NCBI GenBank assembly: GCA_963714065.1
Contig: OY970226.1
Span: 1,612,001 to 1,676,000 of the forward strand
Direction: 5' to 3'
Source of the DNA: JAZKID01 sp963714065
GTDB taxonomy: Bacteria; Pseudomonadota; Alphaproteobacteria; Rhizobiales; UBA4765
Length of the DNA stretch: 64,000 bases
Part shown: positions 41,028-50,201 of the stretch, one piece after another
How positions within the stretch are numbered: the stretch's first letter is position 1
Layout of the letters: each line of letters starts with the position of its first letter
Position numbers and translations under genes: made by a program
The notes under the pieces: model-generated
Databases searched by the model: none
Seen by the model: only the letters and a program-made list of their open reading frames with translations
Told to the model about the DNA's origin: nothing

Positions 41028-42029
41028 TTAATTATTCTGATTTTTTCTTGCTTCACGCTCGTCTGCTAATATTCTTTTCAATTTAGGTCTTTGCTGATTT
41101 GTTTGGTTGCCTGCCTTCGGTTTTTTATCGCTGTCAGGTTTCGGTTTGCCACGCACACGTCTGTAAGTTGCGGCCCCGGCTCTCTTGGTATTGTCTAGGG
41201 CCTGGGCGGGATCTCTAAAGGGAAGGGTAACCCCCGCAACAGTTTTATCCTTGACTGTATTGATGCCGTGGCCAGTTTTATTCTTCACTTTTTGCGCATC
41301 GCTTTTGACGACCTTCCAGTTTTCTCCGGGTGTTCTTGTGACACCTCTTACAACTTTCCTTCTAAATCTGGTCCACATGCCTGGCCTGTCAACATCGCTT
41401 CCTATCCAGACTACGTTCCTGTCGCCGTCCGGATTTGTTGCAGCTTGCACATTCCCTCGCTGCGGTGGAGTTTCGTCTTGGCGCTCTGGCGGTTGATTGT
41501 TTTGTTCGCGATTGGCTTGCTGTCTGGCATAACGATCCTGGCCTGCCGCATTTGTTTGCACAGGCGATGCCGAACCAAATTTATATCCAACTGCCTTCAA
41601 CTTATCTCGCTGCTCTTTTGTCAGACTGTTGAACGTCGCTTCCGACATCTTCATGCTGGGGGCGCCGGACAACAGATCGCAGTTCTCGTAAGGCTTCTTT
41701 TGTTTTACCAGAGCATCGACGACGTTGTTAGTTATACCATCGTTTCCATGCGCGCCTACCGCAGCCAGCTTTGCAGACTTGCATCCAGAGCTTGTAGGGT
41801 CGTCTTGGCAATACGCCCTAACCAGTTGGCCCACGCAATTGAATGTCTTCGGATCTTTAGTCGGATCGGCTGCGTCGTCTGCAGGCGGTTGAGCAGCCGG
41901 GGGAGGAGCGCCAGTGGCTTTCTTGCCACCCTGCTCGTAAACAGCATTAGCGAAAATCTTTTCATGAGGCGTGCGATGCCCGTGTGCTTTGCCGCGAATT
42001 TCAAAGGAAGAAGAAGTACGAGTATTCAT
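41028..42029 (-). CDS. Unrecognised first gene of the paralogue operon (333 aa)
   Basis: The N-terminus has a similar layout to the other members: a polar leader with EKIFANAVYEQGGKKATGAP. A region with four cysteines follows (FNCVGQLVRAYCQ, SSGCKSAKL, ENCDLL), then a Gln/Pro-rich linker, and a strongly basic C-terminus (RRKVVRGVTRTPGENWKVVK; QRPKLKRILADEREARKNQN). Units A and B are not evident, so kinship with members 2-5 rests on the leader and on context. GAGGTC precedes the ATG. No function is proposed. Confidence 0.5.
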   Translation of the reverse strand: MNTRTSSSFEIRGKAHGHRTPHEKIFANAVYEQGGKKATGAPPPAAQPPADDAADPTKDPKTFNCVGQLVRAYCQDDPTSSGCKSAKLAAVGAHGNDGITNNVVDALVKQKKPYENCDLLSGAPSMKMSEATFNSLTKEQRDKLKAVGYKFGSASPVQTNAAGQDRYARQQANREQNNQPPERQDETPPQRGNVQAATNPDGDRNVVWIGSDVDRPGMWTRFRRKVVRGVTRTPGENWKVVKSDAQKVKNKTGHGINTVKDKTVAGVTLPFRDPAQALDNTKRAGAATYRRVRGKPKPDSDKKPKAGNQTNQQRPKLKRILADEREARKNQNN

Positions 42030-42051
42030 CGTATGACCTCAATAAAAATAG

Positions 42052-42079
42052 ATAAAATTAGACCTATTAACTATGACAA
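42052..42079 (-). promoter_or_regulatory. Possible promoter of the paralogue operon
   Basis: On the minus strand TTGTCA (42079-42074) is followed after 16 bases by TTTTAT (42057-42052), about 22 bases before the first start codon at 42029. The -35 match is good and the -10 match weak. The surrounding sequence is AT-rich. Confidence 0.3.
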
Positions 42080-42147
42080 GACTAGCATTGGAGCAAGCAA
42101 AGCGTCAACTGCCCGAAACGGGTAAAGGTCAGATGTGCCGCTTCCGC

Positions 42148-42528
<381 letters not shown>

Positions 42529-42547
42529 TTCATCCTCGCAATCTCGC

Positions 42548-44194
42548 TCATGCCGATTTCGCCATGCCCCAGCGCGGCAGGTAATGGCGGATATCGATGA
42601 CATCCACCGGCTCGCCGCGCATCAGCGCCGTGCCGACGATGCCCGGCACATCGGGTGTGATCTCGACATTCACATCGTCCTGCACCACGGCGTCGATGCA
42701 ATCGACGATCAGCCCCATCGTGCGCCCGGCCTCAGAAAAAACGAGCATGGGTAATACGCCTTCCGCGTTCTTGTGTGTCCTGTCGTCGACATAGGCGATC
42801 GGCATCAGCTTGCCGCGGTAATGCGTGACGTCGCGCCCGTTCGCATCGACGATTTTCGCGACATCGATCTCCTCGACCTTCGTCACAAGCGCAAGCGGCA
42901 CGGCCTTTTGCTTGTCGTCGCCCGCGCGGAAGATCAGGAAGGAAAGCTTTTCGTTCGGCGTATTGCTGACGGGCCGGTGTTCGTCTTCCCAGAAACTTTC
43001 CGGCAGCCGCATCGGAATCTTGATGGTGAAAACCGTGCCCTTGCCGGCCGTGGACTGCACCTCGACCTCGCCCGCGATCTTCGCAAGATTGTTGCGCACC
43101 ACATCCATGCCCACCCCGCGCCCCGAAAGATGGGTGACGGTGGTGGCGGTGGAGAAACCGGTCGCGAAAATGAATTTCTGGATGTCCTCTTCCTGCATGT
43201 TTTCGAGCTCGGCCTGCGTGGTGAGCCCCTTGTCGATCGCCTTGCGCTTGATGCGCTCCATATCGAGGCCGCGTCCGTCGTCGGTGAATTTGACAATGAG
43301 GTTGCCGGTTTTGTAGGCGGCGGTCAGCTTGACGGTCGCAATCTCCGGCTTGCCCTGTGCCAGCCGCTGCTCCGGCGTTTCGATGCCGTGATCCAGCGCA
43401 TTGCGCATCATATGCATGAGCGGGTCCTTGATCAGCGCAAAGGTCCGCCCGTCCAGTTCCGTGTCTACGCCGGAGGTCTTGATCTCGACGCTCTTGCCGA
43501 GCTCGCGCGCCAGCTGCTCGGCCTGTTGTATGAGCGGCTCCCAGGCATGGCCGATAGGCTGCAGCCGCATTTTCATGATGTTGTCCTGCAGCTTGCCGGT
43601 GACGCTCATCAGCCGCTGCAGCAGCATCTTATATTCGTTGCTTTCGTTGCGCGAAGCGATCTCGAAGAACTGGTTGCGCGTCAGGACAAGCTCGGTCACC
43701 ATGTTCATGACCTGCTCGAGCACGTCGGCATTGACGCGCATCATGCGGCTCCTGACGTGCTCTTCCTCGGTCTTGTCCTTTTTTTCCGTTTCGGCTTTCG
43801 GCGCCTTCTTTTTCTTCTCGGCGCGCGGCGTCAGCTCTTTAAGCTTCTTGATCAGATCGCGATCATCGCCTTTCGGTTCCTTTTCATGCCGCTCGATTTC
43901 GACAAGCAGGAATTGCAGGCGGTCGACGGCGGAGAGGAGAAGCTTCGCCGCATCCTGCGTCATCGGCGCGCCTTCGCGGCACCTGTCGAGCAGGGTTTCC
44001 ATGGCATGCGCGATCGTCTCCACGCGCGGCAGGCCGAGATAGCCGCAGGCGCTCTTGAACGTGTGCACGAGGCGGAAAATGTGATCGAGCGTTTTGGCGT
44101 CGGAAGCACCCTGTTCGAATTTGGTGAGTTCGGTCTCGATGATATCGAGGCTTTCCGAGGTCTCGACCAGAAACTCGCGAAGCAGGTCGTCCAT
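42548..44194 (-). CDS. cheA: Chemotaxis-type histidine kinase CheA
   Basis: A 548-residue soluble kinase. The HPt domain has His44 in RLVHTFKSACGYLGLPRVE. A Lys/Glu-rich linker replaces a clear CheY-binding P2 domain. The dimerisation domain is RVNADVLEQVMNMVTELVLT. The ATPase domain has the N box MRNALDHGIETPEQR, G1 FTDDGRGLDMER and G2 LSGRGVGMDVVRNNL. A C-terminal CheW-like domain follows. No cheW, cheR, cheB or receptor gene is in the window, so the rest of the array must lie elsewhere. Downstream is cheY; upstream is chpT. Confidence 0.92.
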   Translation of the reverse strand: MDDLLREFLVETSESLDIIETELTKFEQGASDAKTLDHIFRLVHTFKSACGYLGLPRVETIAHAMETLLDRCREGAPMTQDAAKLLLSAVDRLQFLLVEIERHEKEPKGDDRDLIKKLKELTPRAEKKKKAPKAETEKKDKTEEEHVRSRMMRVNADVLEQVMNMVTELVLTRNQFFEIASRNESNEYKMLLQRLMSVTGKLQDNIMKMRLQPIGHAWEPLIQQAEQLARELGKSVEIKTSGVDTELDGRTFALIKDPLMHMMRNALDHGIETPEQRLAQGKPEIATVKLTAAYKTGNLIVKFTDDGRGLDMERIKRKAIDKGLTTQAELENMQEEDIQKFIFATGFSTATTVTHLSGRGVGMDVVRNNLAKIAGEVEVQSTAGKGTVFTIKIPMRLPESFWEDEHRPVSNTPNEKLSFLIFRAGDDKQKAVPLALVTKVEEIDVAKIVDANGRDVTHYRGKLMPIAYVDDRTHKNAEGVLPMLVFSEAGRTMGLIVDCIDAVVQDDVNVEITPDVPGIVGTALMRGEPVDVIDIRHYLPRWGMAKSA

Positions 44195-44322
44195 GAAACT
44201 CTACCGCCTTAAAGAAACTTAAAAACCCCGGAACCTGGCCTCACGCTATCGAGACGGGCCCTGACTGTCCGGTTTCCAGTTTTACGGCAGAAGAGTAAAA
44301 AGAGCGGAAATATCAGGCGCAA

Positions 44323-44988
44323 TCAGCCGCATTTTGCGGTAATGCGGATCTGGTCGTTATTCGATTGCACGTCCAGCGCCATGCCGGCCGCCTTTGCCAC
44401 AAGGCCGGCGTAATAAGGCTGAATGGCATGCGAATCCACGGGCCCGGCCGCCAGCCCTTGTAGCAGATCCTGCACCGGCTGGGAGATGCGGGCATTGAGG
44501 CCGACGGCCTCGATGGTAAAGGTCGGCCCTGCCGGCTCGACCTGCAGCGAAAAGGCGACTTTTCCCCCACGCGGAATGGCATTGGCGGCGATCATGACAA
44601 GGTTAAGCAAAAGTTTCACGCGATTCTTGGGTAGAAGCTGGCGCGGCGCTTCCCAGGTCAGGCTGATCTTGTCGCCCTCGATAAAACCGCGCGCCACGCT
44701 TTCCGCATCGCCGGTGTCGATCTCGGCCCCGGCGGAGCCTGCGGCCCCGAAGGCAAGCCGGCAGAATTGCAGTTTGGCGGAAGCCTGTTTCGCCGATTTC
44801 TTGACAAGCTCCATGGCGATCTTGCGCATGTCGTCGTCAGACTCGTCGTCCAGCACCTCGAGCCCGTTATTGATGGCGCCGACGGGCGAGATCACATCGT
44901 GGCAGATGCGGCTTGCGATCAGGGCGGCAAGATCGAGTTCGTCGAGAGTGACCTTGACCGGGGGAGTATCCGTTTTGGCTTCGAGCAT
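44323..44988 (-). CDS. chpT: ChpT-like histidine phosphotransferase
   Basis: A 221-residue protein with the DHp-like helix ALIASRICHDVISPVGAINN, where His30 is the phosphorylated residue, followed by GLEVLDDESDDDMRKIAMEL. The C-terminal half is a degenerate ATPase-like fold without N and G boxes. This is the ChpT layout: it passes phosphate from CckA to CtrA and CpdR. ctrA is 9 kb away in the same region, and cheA/cheY are adjacent. cckA is not in the window. Confidence 0.88.
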   Translation of the reverse strand: MLEAKTDTPPVKVTLDELDLAALIASRICHDVISPVGAINNGLEVLDDESDDDMRKIAMELVKKSAKQASAKLQFCRLAFGAAGSAGAEIDTGDAESVARGFIEGDKISLTWEAPRQLLPKNRVKLLLNLVMIAANAIPRGGKVAFSLQVEPAGPTFTIEAVGLNARISQPVQDLLQGLAAGPVDSHAIQPYYAGLVAKAAGMALDVQSNNDQIRITAKCG

Positions 44989-45103
44989 TGTGGTTCCGTG
45001 TTCGTGATTCTGATGGTCATAAATAGATACAGCAATTGAATAAGATTTGAATAACTGCAGCCATGAATTTAACGCCTATCGGAAAATTGCTTAAAGGGGG
45101 ATG

Positions 45104-45589
45104 CTATTGCTGATCCTTCAGCTTCGCCCAATTCTGCCCTGCTGCACGCAATGTGCGTGGCGGCGCGCTTAAAAAATCCTCGAGCGTATAAGCCGAAAAG
45201 AAAAAATACAGCTGGTCCTTGTAAAGAAGGAAGACCTGCGGGTCGCCGCGCGTCACCGTGCCGCGGCTTAAAGCCATGGGGTCGTTGCCGCCGAATTGCG
45301 GTATATAAATATGGGGCGAAATCAGGAAGGCCTTGCGGTTGCCTTCGTTTTCGAAACGCCAGCTCAGGCCGCCATAGCGCGCCTCGATGCCGTCGATGCC
45401 GGGCTCCGCGCGCTGATCGGTGAAATAGCCGACAGGGTCGTAGCCGTCGATGGCAAAACCGCTGTAATTGTCGACGATCACCGGCAGGCGTTCTTCTGCC
45501 TCGCTCGGCATGATCGAAACAAGAAAGCCAAGCAGAAGAAAGACTAAACCTGCGCCTGTTGCGAAGTTGCATATATCAGAACGAGCCAT
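45104..45589 (-). CDS. YHS-domain protein with signal peptide or membrane anchor
   Basis: A protein of about 161 residues. An N-terminal hydrophobic stretch (GAGLVFLLLGFLVSIMPSEA) is followed by a YHS-type domain: FAIDGYDPVGYFTDQ, GLSWRFENEGNRKAFLISPH and YIPQFGGNDPMALSRG. It ends with ARAAGQNWAKL-like residues. YHS domains bind metal or are linked to metal handling; here it should lie in the periplasm. ATG 45622 would add 11 charged residues; I prefer 45589 because GAAG precedes it and the signal peptide is then normal. Confidence 0.75.
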   Translation of the reverse strand: MARSDICNFATGAGLVFLLLGFLVSIMPSEAEERLPVIVDNYSGFAIDGYDPVGYFTDQRAEPGIDGIEARYGGLSWRFENEGNRKAFLISPHIYIPQFGGNDPMALSRGTVTRGDPQVFLLYKDQLYFFFSAYTLEDFLSAPPRTLRAAGQNWAKLKDQQ

Positions 45590-45722
45590 CGCGATTTCTT
45601 CTTTTGTATATTTTCGCCGCATAAAAAATCCGCCTTAATTCCGCCCTCGTTGAGAAAGACTTGAGATTTGTCTATTACGTTAACCCTGAACGGTTTAAGC
45701 CTGCCTAATGTTGAGGTGTGAC

Positions 45723-46295
45723 ATGAAACGCTTTTCCTTCCTTTCCGCCTTTGTTGCCTGTTTTCTGGCTGCGGCCGCGCAAGCGCATGCCCAGCAGCCT
45801 CCGCCCACATCGCAGCAATTTTCCGGCGCCGAGCTGGTCGACGCCGGTCACCGCTTTTTCGGCAGCGTCTCCATGGGGCTCGGCAAGGTTATCGAATATG
45901 CGGCAAGCCAATGGGGCTATCCCACCGCCTATATCCTGGGCGAGGAGGGGTCGGGCGCTTTTGTCGGGGGCCTGCGTTATGGCGAAGGCCGGTTGCAGAT
46001 GAAAAACGGGCCCGAGCTCAAGATTTACTGGCAGGGCCCCTCATTAGGCTTCGATTTCGGGGGCAATGGCGACCGGGTGATGATGCTGGTCTATAAGGTT
46101 AACGATCCCCATCAGCTCCTGCAGCGCTTTGTCGGCATCTCCGGGTCGGCCTATTTTATCGGCGGTCTGGGCTTGACGGCGCTGGGGCAGGGGGACCTTG
46201 TGGTCGTGCCCATCCGCTCGGGCGTGGGCGCGCGCCTTGGCGCCAATATCGGCTATCTGAAGTTCACGGATGTGCCGACCTGGAACCCCTTTTAG
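45723..46295 (+). CDS. eipA: DUF1134 / EipA-like envelope protein
   Basis: A 190-residue exported protein. The signal peptide MKRFSFLSAFVACFLAAAAQ ends near AHA. The DUF1134 core follows: KVIEYAASQWGYPTAYILGE, GSGAFVGGLRYGEG, GPSLGFDFGGNGDRVMMLVY and RSGVGARLGANIGYLKFT. EipA of Brucella and Caulobacter is a periplasmic small-barrel protein needed for envelope integrity. GAGGTG precedes ATG 45723. It is divergent from the YHS gene. Confidence 0.88.
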   Translation: MKRFSFLSAFVACFLAAAAQAHAQQPPPTSQQFSGAELVDAGHRFFGSVSMGLGKVIEYAASQWGYPTAYILGEEGSGAFVGGLRYGEGRLQMKNGPELKIYWQGPSLGFDFGGNGDRVMMLVYKVNDPHQLLQRFVGISGSAYFIGGLGLTALGQGDLVVVPIRSGVGARLGANIGYLKFTDVPTWNPF

Positions 46296-46425
46296 GCGTT
46301 CGCTGGCTTTAAGGCCGTTTACCTTAAATTAAGCAAAGCTTTGCGGAAAGGTTAAAAAAGCTTAAACTGTACCGTAAATAGGGTATTAACGACCGCGTGC
46401 GTGATTTTGGACAAAGGCGTAGCAG

Positions 46426-47817
46426 ATGATTGAAATGGCAATGTTTTTCGGGCTGGGCTTCTTTACGGCCTGCCTTGCGACCATTTTCGTGGCCAATGCC
46501 GTCTGGCGGCGCGCCGTACGCCTGACCACCAAGCGCGTGCAGTCGGCGATGCCGATCTCGCTTGCCGAGATCAAGGCCGACCGCGACCAGTTGCGCGCCG
46601 ATTTCGCCATGTCGACCCGCAAGCTCGAGCTCTCCGTCGACGAGCTCAAGCAGAAAATGCAGGGGCAGGTCACCGAAATCGCCAAGAAGAACGAGCAGGT
46701 CCGCCTGCTGCTGCTGGAAGCGAAAAGTAAATCTGATTCCTTACGTGATCTCGAGCAGCACGAGCAGAACCAGCGTTTCGAATTGCTGAAATCCGAAAGC
46801 GAGCTGAGCGAGATCAGCCGCAAATATCGCGAAGCCGAAAAGAAACTCGCCGATGCCCAGCATTATCTTGCCGAACGCGACAAGGCGCTCGCCAGCACGC
46901 AGTCGGTTGCCGACGAGCGGCGCGTCGAGCTATCCTCGCTGAGCACGAAAATCGCGCAGATGCAGAACGATGTCGAGCATCTGCAGCAGGTGCGCCAGGG
47001 GATGGAAACCGAGCACAACACCAAACACGAAGCGCTGATCAAGACCGAGCGCGAACTCTCCAACCAGCGCGCGGCCGGCAAGAGCATGGCGATGAAGCTC
47101 GAGGCGCTCGATAGCACCGTACAGGCGCAGGCAAAGATCATCGGCCAGCTCGAGGCGAAGACCTCCGAACTCACCGCGCAATTACGCTCGCAGATGGCCG
47201 AAAATGAACGTATCGCGGCAAAGGCAAACACTTTGCTGTCGAATCGCGACAAGATCGACGAAGAGCAGGCGCGCGTCACAGCGGATGCCCAGCTCCGTCT
47301 CAATACTCTTTTGCAGGATGTGGAATATCTGCGCTCCGAGCGCGCCTCCGTCGACGGCCAGCTTGCCGCTGCGCGTCAGGAGCGCGACCGTCTCGCTTCC
47401 AATATGAAGCAGCTCGAAAGCGGCGCGCACGAGAACTGGGAGAAAGAGCGCTCCGACAACGCCATCCTGCGCGAGCGCATTAACGATATCGCCTCCGAAA
47501 TCACCGCGCTGGGCGGCGCCGTCGTCGGCGACGAAGAAGGTATCCGCAGGACGCTGGGCGCGAATGCGCCGCAGGCCCTTAACCCGCCGCCCGCGCCAAA
47601 CCCCTATCGCACCAGCGCCACGGCGGCCGCGCGCAAGGATGCACTGCCTTCGGGCATGGTTCCCTCGCAGCAAACGACGCGCAAAAACGATATGCCGCCG
47701 CGCAAGACCTCTCTCGCCGAACTGCGCGCAGGCGTGACCACCACGGTTGCCGAACCGCCGCGCAAGCTCACGCTTGCCGAGCGCATGCGCAGGCTGCAGG
47801 AGCGGTCTGGGGCTTAA
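46426..47817 (+). CDS. Membrane-anchored coiled-coil protein
   Basis: A 463-residue protein with one N-terminal membrane helix (MAMFFGLGFFTACLATIFVA). A long coiled coil covers about residues 45-350, rich in Glu, Gln, Lys and Arg heptads such as RDQLRADFAMSTRKLELSVD. The tail is Pro/Ala-rich and disordered, ending in a basic motif LTLAERMRRLQERSGA. Similar unnamed proteins occur across alphaproteobacteria; the topology suggests an envelope scaffold in the cytoplasm. No enzymatic motif is present. It is followed by repeats and rluD. Confidence 0.75.
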   Translation: MIEMAMFFGLGFFTACLATIFVANAVWRRAVRLTTKRVQSAMPISLAEIKADRDQLRADFAMSTRKLELSVDELKQKMQGQVTEIAKKNEQVRLLLLEAKSKSDSLRDLEQHEQNQRFELLKSESELSEISRKYREAEKKLADAQHYLAERDKALASTQSVADERRVELSSLSTKIAQMQNDVEHLQQVRQGMETEHNTKHEALIKTERELSNQRAAGKSMAMKLEALDSTVQAQAKIIGQLEAKTSELTAQLRSQMAENERIAAKANTLLSNRDKIDEEQARVTADAQLRLNTLLQDVEYLRSERASVDGQLAAARQERDRLASNMKQLESGAHENWEKERSDNAILRERINDIASEITALGGAVVGDEEGIRRTLGANAPQALNPPPAPNPYRTSATAAARKDALPSGMVPSQQTTRKNDMPPRKTSLAELRAGVTTTVAEPPRKLTLAERMRRLQERSGA

Positions 47818-47829
47818 GACCTTCTCTTC

Positions 47830-47938
47830 GTCATCCCGTGCCCGAGCGCAAGGCCTGCGAGGAATAGACACGGGATCCAGAAATTAAATAAAGGGTGCGC
47901 GTACATTATTTCTGGATTCCTGCTTTCGCGGGAATGAC
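47830..47938. repeat. Composite REP-like palindromes
   Basis: GTCATCCCGTG...CACGGGATCC and GGATTCCTGC/GCGGGAATGAC units stand head to head, joined through ATCCAGAAAT and ATTTCTGGAT. The unit fills the gap between the coiled-coil gene and rluD. Confidence 0.7.
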
Positions 47939-47953
47939 GCTATAACTTGATCC

Positions 47954-48955
47954 ATGATCACAATTCCCGAAACCATCGATATCGAAATCCCGCAAGAGCT
48001 GCATCATGAGCGCCTCGACAAGGCGCTGTCGCAATTGCTGCCGGATTTTTCGCGCACGCGCCTGCAAAAGCTGATCCTTGAGGGTGCGGTTTCCGAGGGC
48101 GAAACTATCCTTGCTTCTCCCAAGCAGAAAATTCATGCGGGCGATCAGATCACGCTGCTTATTCCCCCTGTGCAGGTTGCAGATCCTCAACCCGAAAATA
48201 TTCCGCTGAACATCCTGTTTGAGGACGAGGATGTCATCGTCATCAATAAACCCGCAGGTCTCGTTGTGCATCCGGCGCCCGGCCACTGGAGTGGCACGCT
48301 GGTCAACGCGCTGCTTTACCATTGCAGGGAGACGCTCTCCGGCATCAACGGGATAAAGCGTCCCGGCATTGTGCACCGGCTCGACAAGGATACAAGCGGC
48401 GTCATGATTGCTGCGAAGAACGATGCGGCGCATCAGGCTTTGGCGGAGCAGTTCGCCGAACATGGCCGCGACGGGCGGCTCGAGCGGCAATATATCGCCT
48501 TTGTCTGGGGCCGTCTGCGCTTTGCGGAAATGCGGATCGACGCGCCGATCGGCCGCGATCCAGCCAATCGCCTGCGAATGAAAACCCGCGACAACGGCCG
48601 CGAGGCGATCACGCATGTCAATGAGCTTGCCGTTTTCGGGCACGAAAAAAACATGGTTTCGAAAGTGCGGGCACAGCTCGAAACCGGACGTACGCATCAG
48701 ATCCGCGTGCATTTGAGTGCGCAGGGCCAGCCGCTGCTGGGCGATGAACTTTATGGCGCAGGCTTCAAAACCAAGGCCAATTTGCTGGAGGCTGGCGCGC
48801 AGGAAGCGCTTATGCAACTGAATGGCAGGCAAGCCCTGCATGCGGCCCTGCTTGCCTTCGTCCACCCGCGCACGGAAGAAAAGCTGCAATTCGAGACGGA
48901 GCTGCCGGAGGAGTTGCGGCGGCTGGAAGAGGCGCTGGCTATATTGTCATCCTGA
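47954..48955 (+). CDS. rluD: 23S rRNA pseudouridine synthase RluD
   Basis: A 333-residue enzyme with an N-terminal S4 RNA-binding domain (ERLDKALSQLLPDFSRTRLQ) and the RluA-type catalytic domain. The active-site Asp lies in PGIVHRLDKDTSGVMIAAKN. Other blocks are VVHPAPGHWSGTLVNALLYH and LETGRTHQIRVHLSAQGQPL. It modifies the helix 69 loop of 23S rRNA. Its last codons and TGA stop lie in a REP-like repeat, so the C-terminal ILSS comes from repeat DNA. Confidence 0.93.
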   Translation: MITIPETIDIEIPQELHHERLDKALSQLLPDFSRTRLQKLILEGAVSEGETILASPKQKIHAGDQITLLIPPVQVADPQPENIPLNILFEDEDVIVINKPAGLVVHPAPGHWSGTLVNALLYHCRETLSGINGIKRPGIVHRLDKDTSGVMIAAKNDAAHQALAEQFAEHGRDGRLERQYIAFVWGRLRFAEMRIDAPIGRDPANRLRMKTRDNGREAITHVNELAVFGHEKNMVSKVRAQLETGRTHQIRVHLSAQGQPLLGDELYGAGFKTKANLLEAGAQEALMQLNGRQALHAALLAFVHPRTEEKLQFETELPEELRRLEEALAILSS

Positions 48956-49125
48956 GCGAAGCGAAGGATCTCTTTATTACCGTTATCCCCGCGTATGCGG
49001 GGATCTTAGATGCCCGCCAATACAACTCGAATATATCCGAGTTGTGCATTGTTAATGTCCACATCGGCAGGCCGATGTGGATGGGCATGACGGAGGTCGG
49101 GATCCTTCGCTTCGCTCAGGATGAC
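48946..49125. repeat. Compound repeat: GTCATCCTGAGCG pair enclosing two further hairpin types
   Basis: Outer inverted copies GTCATCCTGAGCGAAGCG at the left and CGCTTCGCTCAGGATGAC at the right enclose a hairpin ATCCCCGC/GCGGGGAT (near 48985-49003). They also enclose a double-hairpin element at 49022-49081 (arms ACAACTCG/CGAGTTGT and TCCACATCGGC/GCCGATGTGGA, linker CATTGTTAATG). The latter is a near copy of 10968-11030. Confidence 0.7.
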
Positions 49126-49201
49126 ATTCAGAAATTGTCTTCCTTACGCCACAGTTGGTCTATATATGAATGCGCGCTTTGCATCGTGGAGGATGTCAGC
49201 C

Positions 49202-50095
49202 ATGGCTCACGCCTATCCCTCGTTTAGTTCCGATAGCGGCCTTTCCCGCTATCTGCAGGAGATCAGGAAGTTTCCGATCCTGAATCCGGACGAGGAATAT
49301 ATGCTCGCCAAGCGCTATCAGGAGCATAGCGACCGCGAGGCGGCGCACAAGCTCGTCACGTCGCACCTGAGGCTGGTTGCGAAAATCGCCATGGGCTATC
49401 GCGGCTACGGCCTGCCGATTTCCGAAGTGATGTCGGAGGGCAATATCGGCCTGATGACGGCGGTTAAGAAATTCGACCCCAACAGGGGCTTTCGCCTTGC
49501 CACCTATGCCATCTGGTGGGTGCGCGCTTCCATCCAGGAATATATCCTGCGCTCGTGGAGCCTCGTGAAGCTCGGCACCACCGCAAGCCAGAAAAAACTA
49601 TTCTTCAACCTGCGCAAGGCCAAGGCCAGGATTTCCGCCTATGAAGAAGGCGATCTGACGCGCGAACATGTCATCGAAATCGCGGACCAGCTCGGCGTTG
49701 CGGAAAAGGAAGTCGTCGATATGAACCGCCGCCTGTCCGGCGACATGTCGCTGAACGCGCCGCTGACGCAGGACGAAAATACGAGCGAATGGCAGGACTG
49801 GCTGGTGGACACGAGCGACAATGCCGAAACCGTGCTTGCCAATCAGGAAGAAGCGCAGCAGCGCCATTCATTTCTTGTCGACGCCATGAAGGATCTCAAC
49901 GAGCGCGAGCGCGAAATCTTCCGCCGCCGCCGTCTGCAGGACGAGCCTTCGACGCTCGAGGAGCTGGCGCAGGATTATAATGTCTCGCGTGAGCGCATTC
50001 GCCAGATCGAGGTGCGCGCTTTCGAGAAAGTGCAGGAAGCGGTGACGGCCGGCGCCAGGAAGCTCGAACAATCGAAACTGCTGCCGACGGGATGA
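49202..50095 (+). CDS. rpoH: Heat-shock sigma factor RpoH (sigma-32)
   Basis: A 297-residue group 3 sigma factor. Region 2 contains AAHKLVTSHLRLVAKIAMGY, SEGNIGLMTAVKKFDPNRGF and RLATYAIWWVRASIQEYILRSW. The RpoH box lies just after it (SLVKLGTTASQKKLFFNLRK). Region 4 ends with EELAQDYNVSRERIRQIEVR. It directs RNA polymerase to heat-shock promoters, plausibly including that of groEL at the far end of the window. ATG 49202 has GGAGGA nine bases upstream; the frame extends further but has no support. Confidence 0.95.
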   Translation: MAHAYPSFSSDSGLSRYLQEIRKFPILNPDEEYMLAKRYQEHSDREAAHKLVTSHLRLVAKIAMGYRGYGLPISEVMSEGNIGLMTAVKKFDPNRGFRLATYAIWWVRASIQEYILRSWSLVKLGTTASQKKLFFNLRKAKARISAYEEGDLTREHVIEIADQLGVAEKEVVDMNRRLSGDMSLNAPLTQDENTSEWQDWLVDTSDNAETVLANQEEAQQRHSFLVDAMKDLNEREREIFRRRRLQDEPSTLEELAQDYNVSRERIRQIEVRAFEKVQEAVTAGARKLEQSKLLPTG

Positions 50096-50201
50096 TTTAA
50101 AGAGCGGATCCAATCGCTTGCGGGAATGGCTTGACGTTGGTCGTCGATGCAATATATTTGCGATGATATTTTGTATAATTTCTAATTACTGGGAGTCAGA
50201 A

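Noticed and set aside
42773..44212. 479-codon open frame antisense to cheA
   Set aside because: No domain is recognisable and the sense strand is an intact CheA with all kinase boxes; a shadow of GC-biased third positions.
48946..49125. CRISPR array
   Set aside because: The repeats are palindromic units of different families in inverted orientation, not direct repeats with equal spacers, and no cas gene is present.
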